From NCBI GenBank assembly GCA_030152505.1, contig JASLJO010000054.1, positions 1 to 12,595 of the forward strand: a DNA stretch of 12,595 nt, read 5' to 3'. The stretch comes from Solirubrobacterales bacterium. Lineage in GTDB: Bacteria > Actinomycetota > Thermoleophilia > Solirubrobacterales > 70-9. Positions 7,400 to 12,595 of this stretch are shown here, piece after piece. A program made the translations under genes and the position numbers. Numbering within the stretch: the stretch's first letter is position 1; each line of letters opens with the position of its first letter. Below the pieces are notes generated by a model, which was not told the DNA's origin, did not search any database, and saw only the letters and a list, made by a program, of their open reading frames with translations.

Positions 7400-8090
7400 C
7401 TTCAAGCGGGCCCTCTTCGGTTACCGCCGCGAGGAAGTCGATGCAGCGCTTTCGGCGCGTGACGCGGCGATCGAGGCCGTCGAGCGCCACGCCTCCGGTG
7501 CCGATGCCGAGCTGGCATCGCTCTCGGGGATGGTGATCGAGCGCGAGCGCGAGATACGCGGTCTGAACGAGCGGCTGCGGGACGCAAACGAGCGCCACGA
7601 GCGCAGCATCGTTTCGCTGCACGCCGTCTCTGAGCGGCTGGAGGAGATCCAGGCGCAGGCGCGGGGGCAGGCGACGCGGATCCGGATGAAGGCGCTGCGC
7701 GAGGCGGTCGAGGTCAGCCGCCGCACGCAGGATCTGACTGATGCTCACAGCGACGCGAGCAACGGCGCTGCGCCCGAGGAGCCGAGCGCCGAGGCCGCCC
7801 TGGGTCAGCTCTTCGAGGGCCTGATCAAGCTCGAGATCGGCCCGCTCGGCGATTTCTCCCAGCTGGTCGGCTTCGAGGACGCGGTCGGCCGGCTCGGCGC
7901 CTCCGACATCTCGGTCGAGCGCTTCTCCGAGGGCCGCGCGACCGTCTCGATGCAGTTCGACGAGCCGGTCGCGCTGCTGCGCGAGCTGGAAGAGAACGCC
8001 CCTTTCGACTTCAACATCCGCCGCACCGCCGACGAGCGCCTGATCCTCGACGTCGACGAGGACCAGGATCCCGAGCAGCACGCCGCCTAG
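7392..8090 (+). CDS. DivIVA-like coiled-coil protein with C-terminal alpha/beta domain
   Basis: About 232 aa, family not firmly recognised. The N-terminus (FKRALFGYRREEVDAAL, residues 4-20) matches the conserved DivIVA/GpsB membrane-targeting segment with its GYxxxEVD core. It is followed by a charged, heptad-like coiled coil to about residue 110 and a flexible Ala/Glu/Pro-rich linker to about 135. The last ~90 residues form a compact block whose predicted order is strand-helix-strand-strand-helix-strand (a ferredoxin-like pattern), with KLEIGPLGDFSQLVGFEDAV and VERFSEGRATVSMQF as key stretches. No transmembrane segment is seen. The ATG at 7392 is preferred because it gives an 8-nt overlap with rsfS, like proA/nadD, and sits just before the DivIVA-like segment. 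ATG 7359 would add 11 residues and a 41-nt overlap. A role in polar or cell-wall organisation is inference from the N-terminus only. Confidence 0.8.
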   Translation: MGSFKRALFGYRREEVDAALSARDAAIEAVERHASGADAELASLSGMVIEREREIRGLNERLRDANERHERSIVSLHAVSERLEEIQAQARGQATRIRMKALREAVEVSRRTQDLTDAHSDASNGAAPEEPSAEAALGQLFEGLIKLEIGPLGDFSQLVGFEDAVGRLGASDISVERFSEGRATVSMQFDEPVALLRELEENAPFDFNIRRTADERLILDVDEDQDPEQHAA

Positions 8091-8113
8091 GGCGTCGCGG
8101 CCTGGCCCCGCGT

Positions 8114-8119
8114 TAGACT
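8114..8119 (+). promoter_or_regulatory. Putative -10 box of the tRNA-Ala gene
   Basis: TAGACT (TAnnnT) sits 19 nt before the first base of the tRNA, so transcription would start about a dozen bases upstream of the mature 5' end. A matching -35 is not clear. The tRNA could also be read through from the operon that ends at 8090. Confidence 0.35.
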
Positions 8120-8138
8120 TTCGAATCGTCGTGAGCTA

Positions 8139-8211
8139 GGGGCTGTAGCTCAGCTGGAAGAGCGACGCGCTGGCAGCGCGTAGGTCACGGGTTCGAGTCC
8201 CGTCAGCTCCA
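8139..8211 (+). tRNA. tRNA-Ala (anticodon GGC)
   Basis: A 73-nt cloverleaf. The acceptor stem GGGGCTG pairs with CAGCTCC, including a G3-U70 wobble, the main identity element of alanine tRNA. The D arm is GCTC/GAGC. The anticodon stem ACGCG/CGCGT encloses loop CTGGCAG, with anticodon GGC at 8172-8174 reading GCC and GCU. The T arm is ACGGG/CCCGT around TTCGAGT. The discriminator base is A at 8211. The next bases are TCA, so the CCA end is not encoded and must be added enzymatically. The 3' end abuts the stop codon of the convergent His-rich gene. Confidence 0.97.
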
Positions 8212-8222
8212 TCACATGTGAT
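8211..8222. repeat. 12-bp perfect palindrome at the tRNA / His-rich gene junction
   Basis: ATCACATGTGAT is fully self-complementary. It contains the discriminator base of the tRNA and the stop codon of the minus-strand gene. It has TCACA before TGTGA, the reverse order of a CRP-type site, so it is not a good CRP match. It may be chance, or a short transcription-end or processing signal for the convergent pair. Confidence 0.3.
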
Positions 8223-8430
8223 TCGGGCCCTCGTGAGCGCCGTGATGGTGATGCTTCTCGCAGTTGCGGCGTTTCTTGCCCTTGAGGCCATGGCAATGGT
8301 GATGGGCGTGATGGGCACCGTCCTCGGGGTGGTTGCGGTCGGCACTGGCGGCGCCGGTGCCGAGCCCGCCGAGAGCCAGGACGGCGCTGACCGCCAAGAG
8401 GGCGAAGATCCTGGTGATGCGGTGAATCAT
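8212..8430 (-). CDS. Small secreted His/Cys-rich protein
   Basis: 72 aa. Residues 1-30 look like a signal peptide: MIHRITR, then a hydrophobic core (about 9-22) and a likely cleavage site after AASA. The mature part of about 42 residues holds 13 histidines, in clusters HHAHHHCH and HHHH, plus two cysteines (C46 and C57) flanking a basic GLKGKKRRN stretch. The composition suggests extracytoplasmic binding of metal ions such as nickel, copper or zinc. The C-x10-C segment could form a disulfide. No known family is recognised, so the function is inference. The start is supported by a strong GGAAGGAG ribosome site 5 nt upstream. It lies 72 nt downstream of the hydrolase stop on the same strand and may share its transcript. 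Its stop codon touches the 3' end of tRNA-Ala. Confidence 0.72.
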   Translation of the reverse strand: MIHRITRIFALLAVSAVLALGGLGTGAASADRNHPEDGAHHAHHHCHGLKGKKRRNCEKHHHHGAHEGPNHM

Positions 8431-8435
8431 GTGTG

Positions 8436-8443
8436 CTCCTTCC
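8436..8443 (-). promoter_or_regulatory. Strong ribosome binding site for the His-rich gene
   Basis: On the minus strand GGAAGGAG ends 5 nt before the ATG at 8430. It is the best Shine-Dalgarno sequence noticed in the window and decides both the reality and the start of this short gene. Confidence 0.7.
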
Positions 8444-8492
8444 GGGAAGACGGACGTACGGATCAGTGGTTTCCGGGGGTACGTGCGGCCGT

Positions 8493-8524
8493 CCCGGGTA
8501 GTTCAAGCCCCGGGTAGTTCAAGC
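8493..8524. repeat. 16-bp tandem duplication at the end of the hydrolase gene
   Basis: The unit CCCGGGTAGTTCAAGC occurs twice, perfectly and without spacer (8493-8508 and 8509-8524). On the minus strand one copy encodes the L-E-L-P-G end of the hydrolase. Because 16 is not a multiple of three, the second copy is entered in a shifted frame that gives A then a stop. The duplication therefore sets the C-terminus of the protein. Confidence 0.85.
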
Positions 8525-9624
8525 GATGCAAGGAAGGCATTCAGGCGGCGCTCGTAGCGCCTCGGATCGACGTTCCAGGATTGCGTGTGACCGGCCTCGG
8601 GGGCGCGGTGGTAGGTGACCCAATGGGGAAGCTCGGCGGCGAAGTCGTCGCTGGTCGAGATCGGCACCACCTTGTCGTCCTCGCCGTGGAAGAGCAGGAC
8701 CGGCAGGTGGAAGTCCTGTGGGTGGGCGAGCGCGTCGAGGCTGTCCCAGTCGGCGTCGATGCGTGCGCCGACCGCCCACTCGACCGGCAGGGCGCTGAAT
8801 CCCGGCAGGCCCATTTCGGTCGCGCCGAATTCGAGCACCCGCTTCCAATCGAGCACCGGCGCGTCGAGGACGAGGCCGGTCACCCGACTCGCCAGCCTCG
8901 ACTTCTCCATGAACTGGGCGACGATCGCGCCGCCCATCGAGTAGCCGGCCAGCAGCAGGCGCCGGGCGCCATGGGCGAGCGCGTACCGTGCCGCCGCCTC
9001 CAGATCGAGCCACTCGGTCAGCCCCATATGGTGAAAGCCGTCCGGGCTCGCGGGCGCGCCAAGGTCCTCCCGGTAGGTGATCAGCATGGTCGGTAGGCCC
9101 GCACGATGCAGGCTGGGGACGAGGCGGAGGCCGATCTGGGGCGTGCCGTTGATCCCGTGTACGACGATCACCCAGGTGTCGCGCCGCCCAGGCGTCAACC
9201 AGGCCGGCATCGGCCCCAGTTCGCCGGGCACGTCGACCTCCTTGCTGGGCAGGCCGAATGCCTGGCGCGGGTCGCCGACCCAGACGTCGGATTCGATGCC
9301 GACATCCATTTCGGGGACCAGATAGCCGCGTACGTCTCGCAGCCGGCGGGTCACGGTGTCGGTGTCCTCGCCGATCACCGCCCCCACGATCGCGTGGCCG
9401 CCGGGCCATTCGAGTCCGTAGACCCCGGGCCGCTCGCTTTCTTCGTTGCGGTCGAGCTCGATTCGCCCCGGCGGCATCCCCTCGACCCTCGTCTTCTTCG
9501 CCCAGCTCGAGTGGTCCGGCACGATCACCGCCGAGGAAAAGTGCCAGCTAACCGCGATCCCCACGGCGATCGCCGCGACCAGCACGATCCCGCCGCCGAC
9601 CAGCCATCTGCGCCTCGATCCCAT
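8503..9624 (-). CDS. Membrane-anchored alpha/beta hydrolase
   Basis: A 373-aa protein. Residues about 8-26 form a hydrophobic helix after MGSRRR, consistent with a signal anchor placing the enzyme outside the membrane. An uncharacterised segment follows to about 145. The alpha/beta hydrolase domain spans about 150-370, with VVHGING (oxyanion region, about 154-160), nucleophile Ser229 in GYSMGG, the acid Asp317 in HGEDDKVVP, and His346 in PEAGHTQSW. Position and spacing are right for a complete triad, so it is probably an active esterase, lipase or thioesterase. The substrate cannot be told. The ATG at 9624 is chosen because the anchor begins there and a TAGGCT -10 box lies 8 nt upstream. A longer frame to 9978 would cross the divergent gene. 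The C-terminus is set by a 16-bp tandem duplication. Confidence 0.9.
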   Translation of the reverse strand: MGSRRRWLVGGGIVLVAAIAVGIAVSWHFSSAVIVPDHSSWAKKTRVEGMPPGRIELDRNEESERPGVYGLEWPGGHAIVGAVIGEDTDTVTRRLRDVRGYLVPEMDVGIESDVWVGDPRQAFGLPSKEVDVPGELGPMPAWLTPGRRDTWVIVVHGINGTPQIGLRLVPSLHRAGLPTMLITYREDLGAPASPDGFHHMGLTEWLDLEAAARYALAHGARRLLLAGYSMGGAIVAQFMEKSRLASRVTGLVLDAPVLDWKRVLEFGATEMGLPGFSALPVEWAVGARIDADWDSLDALAHPQDFHLPVLLFHGEDDKVVPISTSDDFAAELPHWVTYHRAPEAGHTQSWNVDPRRYERRLNAFLASLELPGA

Positions 9625-9632
9625 GGGTCGCC

Positions 9633-9638
9633 AGCCTA
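9633..9638 (-). promoter_or_regulatory. Putative -10 box of the hydrolase gene
   Basis: On the minus strand TAGGCT (TAnnnT) lies 8 nt before the ATG at 9624, again implying a leaderless or nearly leaderless mRNA. No good -35 is seen. It overlaps a possible -10 box facing the other way. Confidence 0.4.
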
Positions 9639-9642
9639 CTTT
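9637..9642 (+). promoter_or_regulatory. Possible -10 box of the SpoIIM-like gene
   Basis: TACTTT on the + strand fits TAnnnT and would start RNA near 9649, 20-30 nt before the ATG candidates at 9668 and 9680. It shares two bases with the divergent hydrolase -10 box, so the two promoters would compete for polymerase. No clear -35 is present. Confidence 0.25.
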
Positions 9643-9679
9643 GCTAAACCCCGCCGCCCGCCTGCCGATGACTGGGGCG

Positions 9680-10387
9680 ATGAACGCGGCCAATGAGCAC
9701 GTGTTCTCGCATGGCATGCGGGACACGCGCGAGACCTTCGCGGCCTGGAACGGCCATCCCTGGCCGGTCCTGCGCGGCTGGCTCGCGCTCAGCGTGGCGA
9801 TCGCGCTGACCCTGCTCGGGGCCGTCTGGGTCGTCGCCGGCCTGCTCACCCCCGACGTCACCCCGATCCACCTGCCGGGCCTGACCGAATCGCAGGACCT
9901 CGGCGATCTGCTGCCGATCCTCTGGCGCAACTCACTCGTTCTCGCCCTGCACGCGACCGCCTGTGTCGCCGGCTTCATCGCCGGTGCCTCGATGCCGATC
10001 GCCGCCGCCCAGCGTCGCGGCCTCTCGCGCTGGATTCACGTCAAGGCGGGCGAGTTCGCCATCCTCTTCGTCGCCGCCGTCACCCTCTTCTCGCTCTGCA
10101 CCCAGGCCCTCTTCCTCGGCTTCCAGGGCGCGACGATCGCCTCTCAGCTCCACATTTCTCACGCGATCCTCATCCTCAGTGTCCTGCCGCACGCGATCCC
10201 CGAGCTGACCGCCCTCTTCCTGCCGCTCGCCGCCTGGCTCCTCGCCAGCCGCCGCGGCGAGTGGAACCAGCTTTTGGCAGCTACCGCCCTGACGGTTGCG
10301 CTGGCGGTGCCCACGCTGGTCGTCGCCGCGACGATCGAGGTCTACCTCTGGCCTCACCTGCTCGAAGCAGTGTCTCCGGTCGTATAG
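9680..10387 (+). CDS. SpoIIM/DUF95-like integral membrane protein
   Basis: A 235-aa hydrophobic protein with about five membrane segments (roughly residues 33-56, 84-107, 124-147, 158-190 and 197-221). The stretch LPHAIPELTALFLPLAAWLLA (about 169-189) and the final VVAATIEVYLWP match the family hallmarks of SpoIIM/DUF95 proteins, LPHGxxEL and AxxIExxxxP. In endospore formers SpoIIM works with SpoIID and SpoIIP in engulfment. In actinobacteria DUF95 members occur without sporulation and their role is unknown, so no sporulation role is claimed. The start at ATG 9680 is a choice: ATG 9668 is equally possible. Starts further upstream (9446 or 9623) would overlap the hydrolase gene on the other strand. 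It is transcribed divergently from the hydrolase with about 55 nt between start codons. A GC-rich hairpin follows its stop. Confidence 0.8.
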   Translation: MNAANEHVFSHGMRDTRETFAAWNGHPWPVLRGWLALSVAIALTLLGAVWVVAGLLTPDVTPIHLPGLTESQDLGDLLPILWRNSLVLALHATACVAGFIAGASMPIAAAQRRGLSRWIHVKAGEFAILFVAAVTLFSLCTQALFLGFQGATIASQLHISHAILILSVLPHAIPELTALFLPLAAWLLASRRGEWNQLLAATALTVALAVPTLVVAATIEVYLWPHLLEAVSPVV

Positions 10388-10388
10388 A

Positions 10389-10424
10389 CCACCGCCTCCT
10401 CCGCTTCGCGTCCGGGGGCGGTGG
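10389..10424 (+). terminator. GC-rich stem-loop after the SpoIIM-like gene
   Basis: CCACCGCCTCC (10389-10399) pairs with GGGGGCGGTGG (10414-10424) over 11 bp with one G-U pair and a 14-nt loop, starting 2 nt after the stop codon. Position and strength suggest a transcription terminator. There is no downstream T run, so it may be a non-canonical high-GC terminator or an RNA-stabilising hairpin. Confidence 0.5.
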
Positions 10425-10488
10425 CAACGCGCCATATCGGCGCTGCTCGCAGAGAATCAGATCGTGATGCTCGCTGATTGGTTCTCCA

Positions 10489-10494
10489 TAGGAT
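10489..10494 (+). promoter_or_regulatory. leuS -10 box, leaderless arrangement
   Basis: TAGGAT (TAnnnT) lies exactly 6 nt before the leuS ATG, the same spacing as at proB. No Shine-Dalgarno sequence precedes the ATG. The -35 region is weak. The 113-nt gap to the previous gene is too short and has the wrong layout for a T-box leader, so no amino-acid-sensing leader is indicated. Confidence 0.5.
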
Positions 10495-10500
10495 TGCCCA

Positions 10501-12595
10501 ATGGCCGGTTACGAACCAAAGACGATCGAGGCCAAGTGGCAACGCCTCTGGGCCGAGGAGAGGACCTGGGAGGTCGCCAACCCCGGCCAGCCCGGTTACG
10601 CGGAGGGGAAGCCCAGGGCCTACGTGCTGGAGATGCTGCCCTACCCGTCGGGCGAGCCCCACGTCGGCCATCTCAAGTGCTATGCCGTCGGCGACGCGAT
10701 CGCCCACTTTCGCCGCCGTCACGGCTTCGAGGTCATTCACCCGATGGGCTACGACGCCTTCGGCCTGCCGGCCGAGAACAATGCGATCAAGACGGGGGAG
10801 CCGCCCCGGGAGGCGACCGAGCGCTCGATCGAATCCTTCCGCCGCCAGTTCCGCGAGTGGGGTATATCGATCGACTGGTCGCGCGAGCTCGGCACGCACA
10901 CCCCTGAGTACTACCGCTGGACGCAATGGATCTTTCTGCGCCTGCTCGAGCGTGGCCTCGCCTACCGCGAGGAGGCGCCGGTGCAGTGGTGCCCGAAGGA
11001 CGCCACCGTGCTCGCCAACGAGCAGGTGGTGGATGGTCGCTGCGAGCGTTGTGGCACGCCGGTCGAACAGCGGCGCCTCGAGCAGTGGTTCTTCAAGATC
11101 ACCGACTACGCCGACCGCCTGCTCGCCGACTTCGAGCTGCTCGAGTCCTGGCCCGAGCACGTGGTCACCATGCAGCGCAACTGGATCGGCCGCTCCGAGG
11201 GCGCCGAGGTGACCTTCCGCTGCGAGGAGCCGGACCTCGACTTCCCCGTCTTCACCACCCGCCCGGACACGCTCTTTGGCGCGACCTTCTTCGTTCTCGC
11301 CCCCGAGCATCCCGAGCTCGAACGCCTGGTTGCGGGCCTCCCGGCGGAGGAGGAGGTGCGCGAGTACGTCAACCGGGTCGCCCGCGAGTCGACCGAGGAG
11401 CGCGGCGACGAGGGCCGCCCCAAGACCGGCGTGCCCCTGGGGCGCAACGTGGTCAACCCGGTCAACGGCGAGGAGATCCCGATGTTCGTCGCCGACTACG
11501 TGTTGATGGAGTACGGGACCGGCGCGATCATGGCGGTTCCCGGCCACGACGTCCGCGACTACGAGTTCGCCAAGGCATTCGACCTGCCGGTCAGGCGGGT
11601 GATCGAGGGCGCCGATCCCGACGTGGCGCGGGACGAGGAGGGGCTGCCCTATCCCGGCGACGGCCCGATGGCCGCCTCGGGCCGCTTCGACGGCATGCAC
11701 AACCGCGAGGCCTACGGGGAGATCGTCGCCTGGCTCGCCGAGGAGGGCCGCGGCGAATCCGCCGTCAACTACCGCCTGCGCGACTGGCTGGTCTCGCGCC
11801 AGCGTTACTGGGGGGCCCCGATCCCGGTCGTCTACTGCGAGGAGTGCGGCATCGTCGGGGTGCCCGACGACCAGCTGCCGGTCGAGCTGCCCGAGGTCGA
11901 GGACTATGCCCCGCGGGGCCGCAGCCCGCTTGCCGCCGCCGAGGACTGGGTCTCGACCGAGTGCCCGCGCTGCGGCGCCGCCGCCCGCCGTGAGACCGAC
12001 ACGATGGACACCTTCGTCGACTCGTCCTGGTACTTCATCCGCTACCTCGATCCGCAGAACGACGAGGCGGCCTGGGACCGCGCCGCCGCCGACCACTGGC
12101 TGCCGGTCGACCAGTACATCGGCGGCGTCGAGCACGCGATCCTGCATTTGATGTACGCGCGCTTCTTCACCAAGGCGCTGGCCGACATCGGGCAGCTCGA
12201 CGTGCAGGAGCCCTTCGCCAACCTCTTCGCCCAGGGCATGATCACCCGCGACGGGGCGAAGATGTCGAAGTCCCGCGGCAACACCGTGAGCCCGGCCGAG
12301 TACGTCGAGCGCTACGGCGCCGACACCTCCCGCACCTACGTCTGCTTCATGGGCCCACCCGAGCGCGGGGGCGACTGGTCCGATGAGGGCGTGGAGGGCG
12401 TCAATCGCTTCCTCGCTCGGCTCTGGCGGCTCTGCGATGAGGTCGTCGGGCGGACTGAGCCGGGAGAGCCGGTCGGCGACGCCGGCGGTGCCGCGCGCGA
12501 GCTGTTGGCAAAGGCCCACTGGGCGATCGACAAGGTGACGCGGGACTTCGAGCGCGGCTTCCAGTTCAACACGGCGATTTCGGCCGTGATGGAGC
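10501..12595 (+). CDS. leuS: Leucyl-tRNA synthetase (3' end beyond window)
   Basis: Charges tRNA-Leu with leucine and edits mischarged tRNA. The first 698 codons are present. The frame is open to the last base, so the end of the helical anticodon-binding domain and the C-terminal domain are missing, about 130-170 residues by comparison with bacterial LeuRS. Visible class I features are HIGH as HVGH (residues 54-57, after LPYPSGEP) and KMSKS (587-591). The CP1 editing domain has the threonine-rich TTRPDT (252-257) and GTGAIMAVPGHDVRD ending at D353, with D350 as the conserved editing Asp. Cysteines C164, C181 and C184, and C446, C449, C488 and C491, fit zinc sites of bacterial LeuRS. ETDTMDTFVDSSWYFIRY near 498 is a strong LeuRS signature. 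The start at 10501 gives the standard N-terminus MAGYEPKTIEAKWQ. No defect is visible. Confidence 0.97.
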   Translation, partial: MAGYEPKTIEAKWQRLWAEERTWEVANPGQPGYAEGKPRAYVLEMLPYPSGEPHVGHLKCYAVGDAIAHFRRRHGFEVIHPMGYDAFGLPAENNAIKTGEPPREATERSIESFRRQFREWGISIDWSRELGTHTPEYYRWTQWIFLRLLERGLAYREEAPVQWCPKDATVLANEQVVDGRCERCGTPVEQRRLEQWFFKITDYADRLLADFELLESWPEHVVTMQRNWIGRSEGAEVTFRCEEPDLDFPVFTTRPDTLFGATFFVLAPEHPELERLVAGLPAEEEVREYVNRVARESTEERGDEGRPKTGVPLGRNVVNPVNGEEIPMFVADYVLMEYGTGAIMAVPGHDVRDYEFAKAFDLPVRRVIEGADPDVARDEEGLPYPGDGPMAASGRFDGMHNREAYGEIVAWLAEEGRGESAVNYRLRDWLVSRQRYWGAPIPVVYCEECGIVGVPDDQLPVELPEVEDYAPRGRSPLAAAEDWVSTECPRCGAAARRETDTMDTFVDSSWYFIRYLDPQNDEAAWDRAAADHWLPVDQYIGGVEHAILHLMYARFFTKALADIGQLDVQEPFANLFAQGMITRDGAKMSKSRGNTVSPAEYVERYGADTSRTYVCFMGPPERGGDWSDEGVEGVNRFLARLWRLCDEVVGRTEPGEPVGDAGGAARELLAKAHWAIDKVTRDFERGFQFNTAISAVME

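Noticed and set aside
8211..8222. CRP-type operator
   Set aside because: The half-sites are in the reverse order (TCACA then TGTGA) with no spacer, and the site lies at two gene ends, not at a promoter.
8136..8506. Minus-strand frames running across the tRNA antisense strand, giving peptides such as GLEPVTYALPARRSSS and DGTRTRDLRAA
   Set aside because: These are the familiar false peptides translated from the antisense strand of tRNA genes. The real gene here is the 72-codon His-rich one in another frame.
9446..9679. Upstream extension of the SpoIIM-like frame
   Set aside because: It would overlap the start of the well-supported hydrolase gene on the other strand and cross both promoters. 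The added residues are not family-like.
9625..9978. Upstream extension of the hydrolase frame on the minus strand
   Set aside because: It would overlap the divergent membrane protein gene. The signal anchor and -10 box fit the ATG at 9624.
10388..10500. T-box or other amino-acid-sensing leader before leuS
   Set aside because: The gap is only 113 nt, the one strong hairpin belongs to the upstream gene end, and a -10 box lies 6 nt before ATG, leaving no leader.
10354..12519. Minus-strand open frame of 721 codons opposite leuS, plus an Arg-rich + strand frame at 10926-11993
   Set aside because: Both overlap unmistakable LeuRS coding sequence in other frames and have shadow-type composition.
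1..12595. CRISPR array, insertion sequence, phage or defence island
   Set aside because: No repeat-spacer pattern, transposase, integrase, terminal repeats or defence-gene motifs were seen. The giant STAND-like ATPase was considered as a defence protein, but its cyclase-AAA-SCP2 layout and housekeeping neighbours do not support that.

Overview
The window is high-GC bacterial chromosome carrying mostly conserved housekeeping genes. The gene set and order (proB ... proA-nadD-rsfS-DivIVA-like gene-tRNA-Ala ... leuS), the very GC-rich codon use, the multi-domain cyclase/ATPase protein, and promoters placed so close to start codons that several mRNAs look leaderless all suggest an actinobacterium, most likely of the Thermoleophilia (Solirubrobacterales/Gaiellales-like). 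That placement is inference from gene content. No rRNA is present to confirm it.

Layout, left to right. (1) proB (glutamate 5-kinase with PUA domain), apparently leaderless, from position 94. (2) A 14-bp perfect inverted repeat, then a very large gene (about 1271 aa) encoding a degenerate class III nucleotide cyclase domain, an AAA/STAND-type ATPase, a long helical repeat region and a C-terminal SCP2-like domain. It separates proB from proA. (3) A compact operon on the + strand: proA, nadD, rsfS and a DivIVA-like coiled-coil protein, with 4-8 nt overlaps between neighbours. (4) tRNA-Ala(GGC) on the + strand, meeting tail to tail, with no gap, a small minus-strand gene for a secreted His/Cys-rich peptide. 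(5) A membrane-anchored alpha/beta hydrolase on the minus strand, upstream of the His-rich gene and probably co-directional with it. Its last codons lie in a 16-bp tandem duplication that creates its stop. (6) Divergent from the hydrolase, a SpoIIM/DUF95-like membrane protein on the + strand, followed by a GC-rich stem-loop. (7) leuS (leucyl-tRNA synthetase), again with a -10 box 6 nt before ATG, running off the right edge.

Functionally, proB and proA supply the first two enzymes of proline synthesis from glutamate. nadD is in NAD synthesis, rsfS silences ribosomes when nutrients are scarce, and leuS plus tRNA-Ala serve translation. The large ATPase is probably a signalling or regulatory protein of unknown input. 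The hydrolase, SpoIIM-like protein and His-rich peptide are envelope or extracytoplasmic proteins of unknown substrate.

I see no CRISPR array, insertion sequence, phage gene, defence system or biosynthetic cluster. The observations most worth a second look are the SCP2 fusion on the cyclase/ATPase protein, the hairpin abutting its start codon, the DivIVA-like protein with an extra alpha/beta domain, the His-rich secreted peptide, the recurring leaderless promoter pattern, and the 16-bp duplication ending the hydrolase gene. No intergenic stretch exceeds 300 bases.
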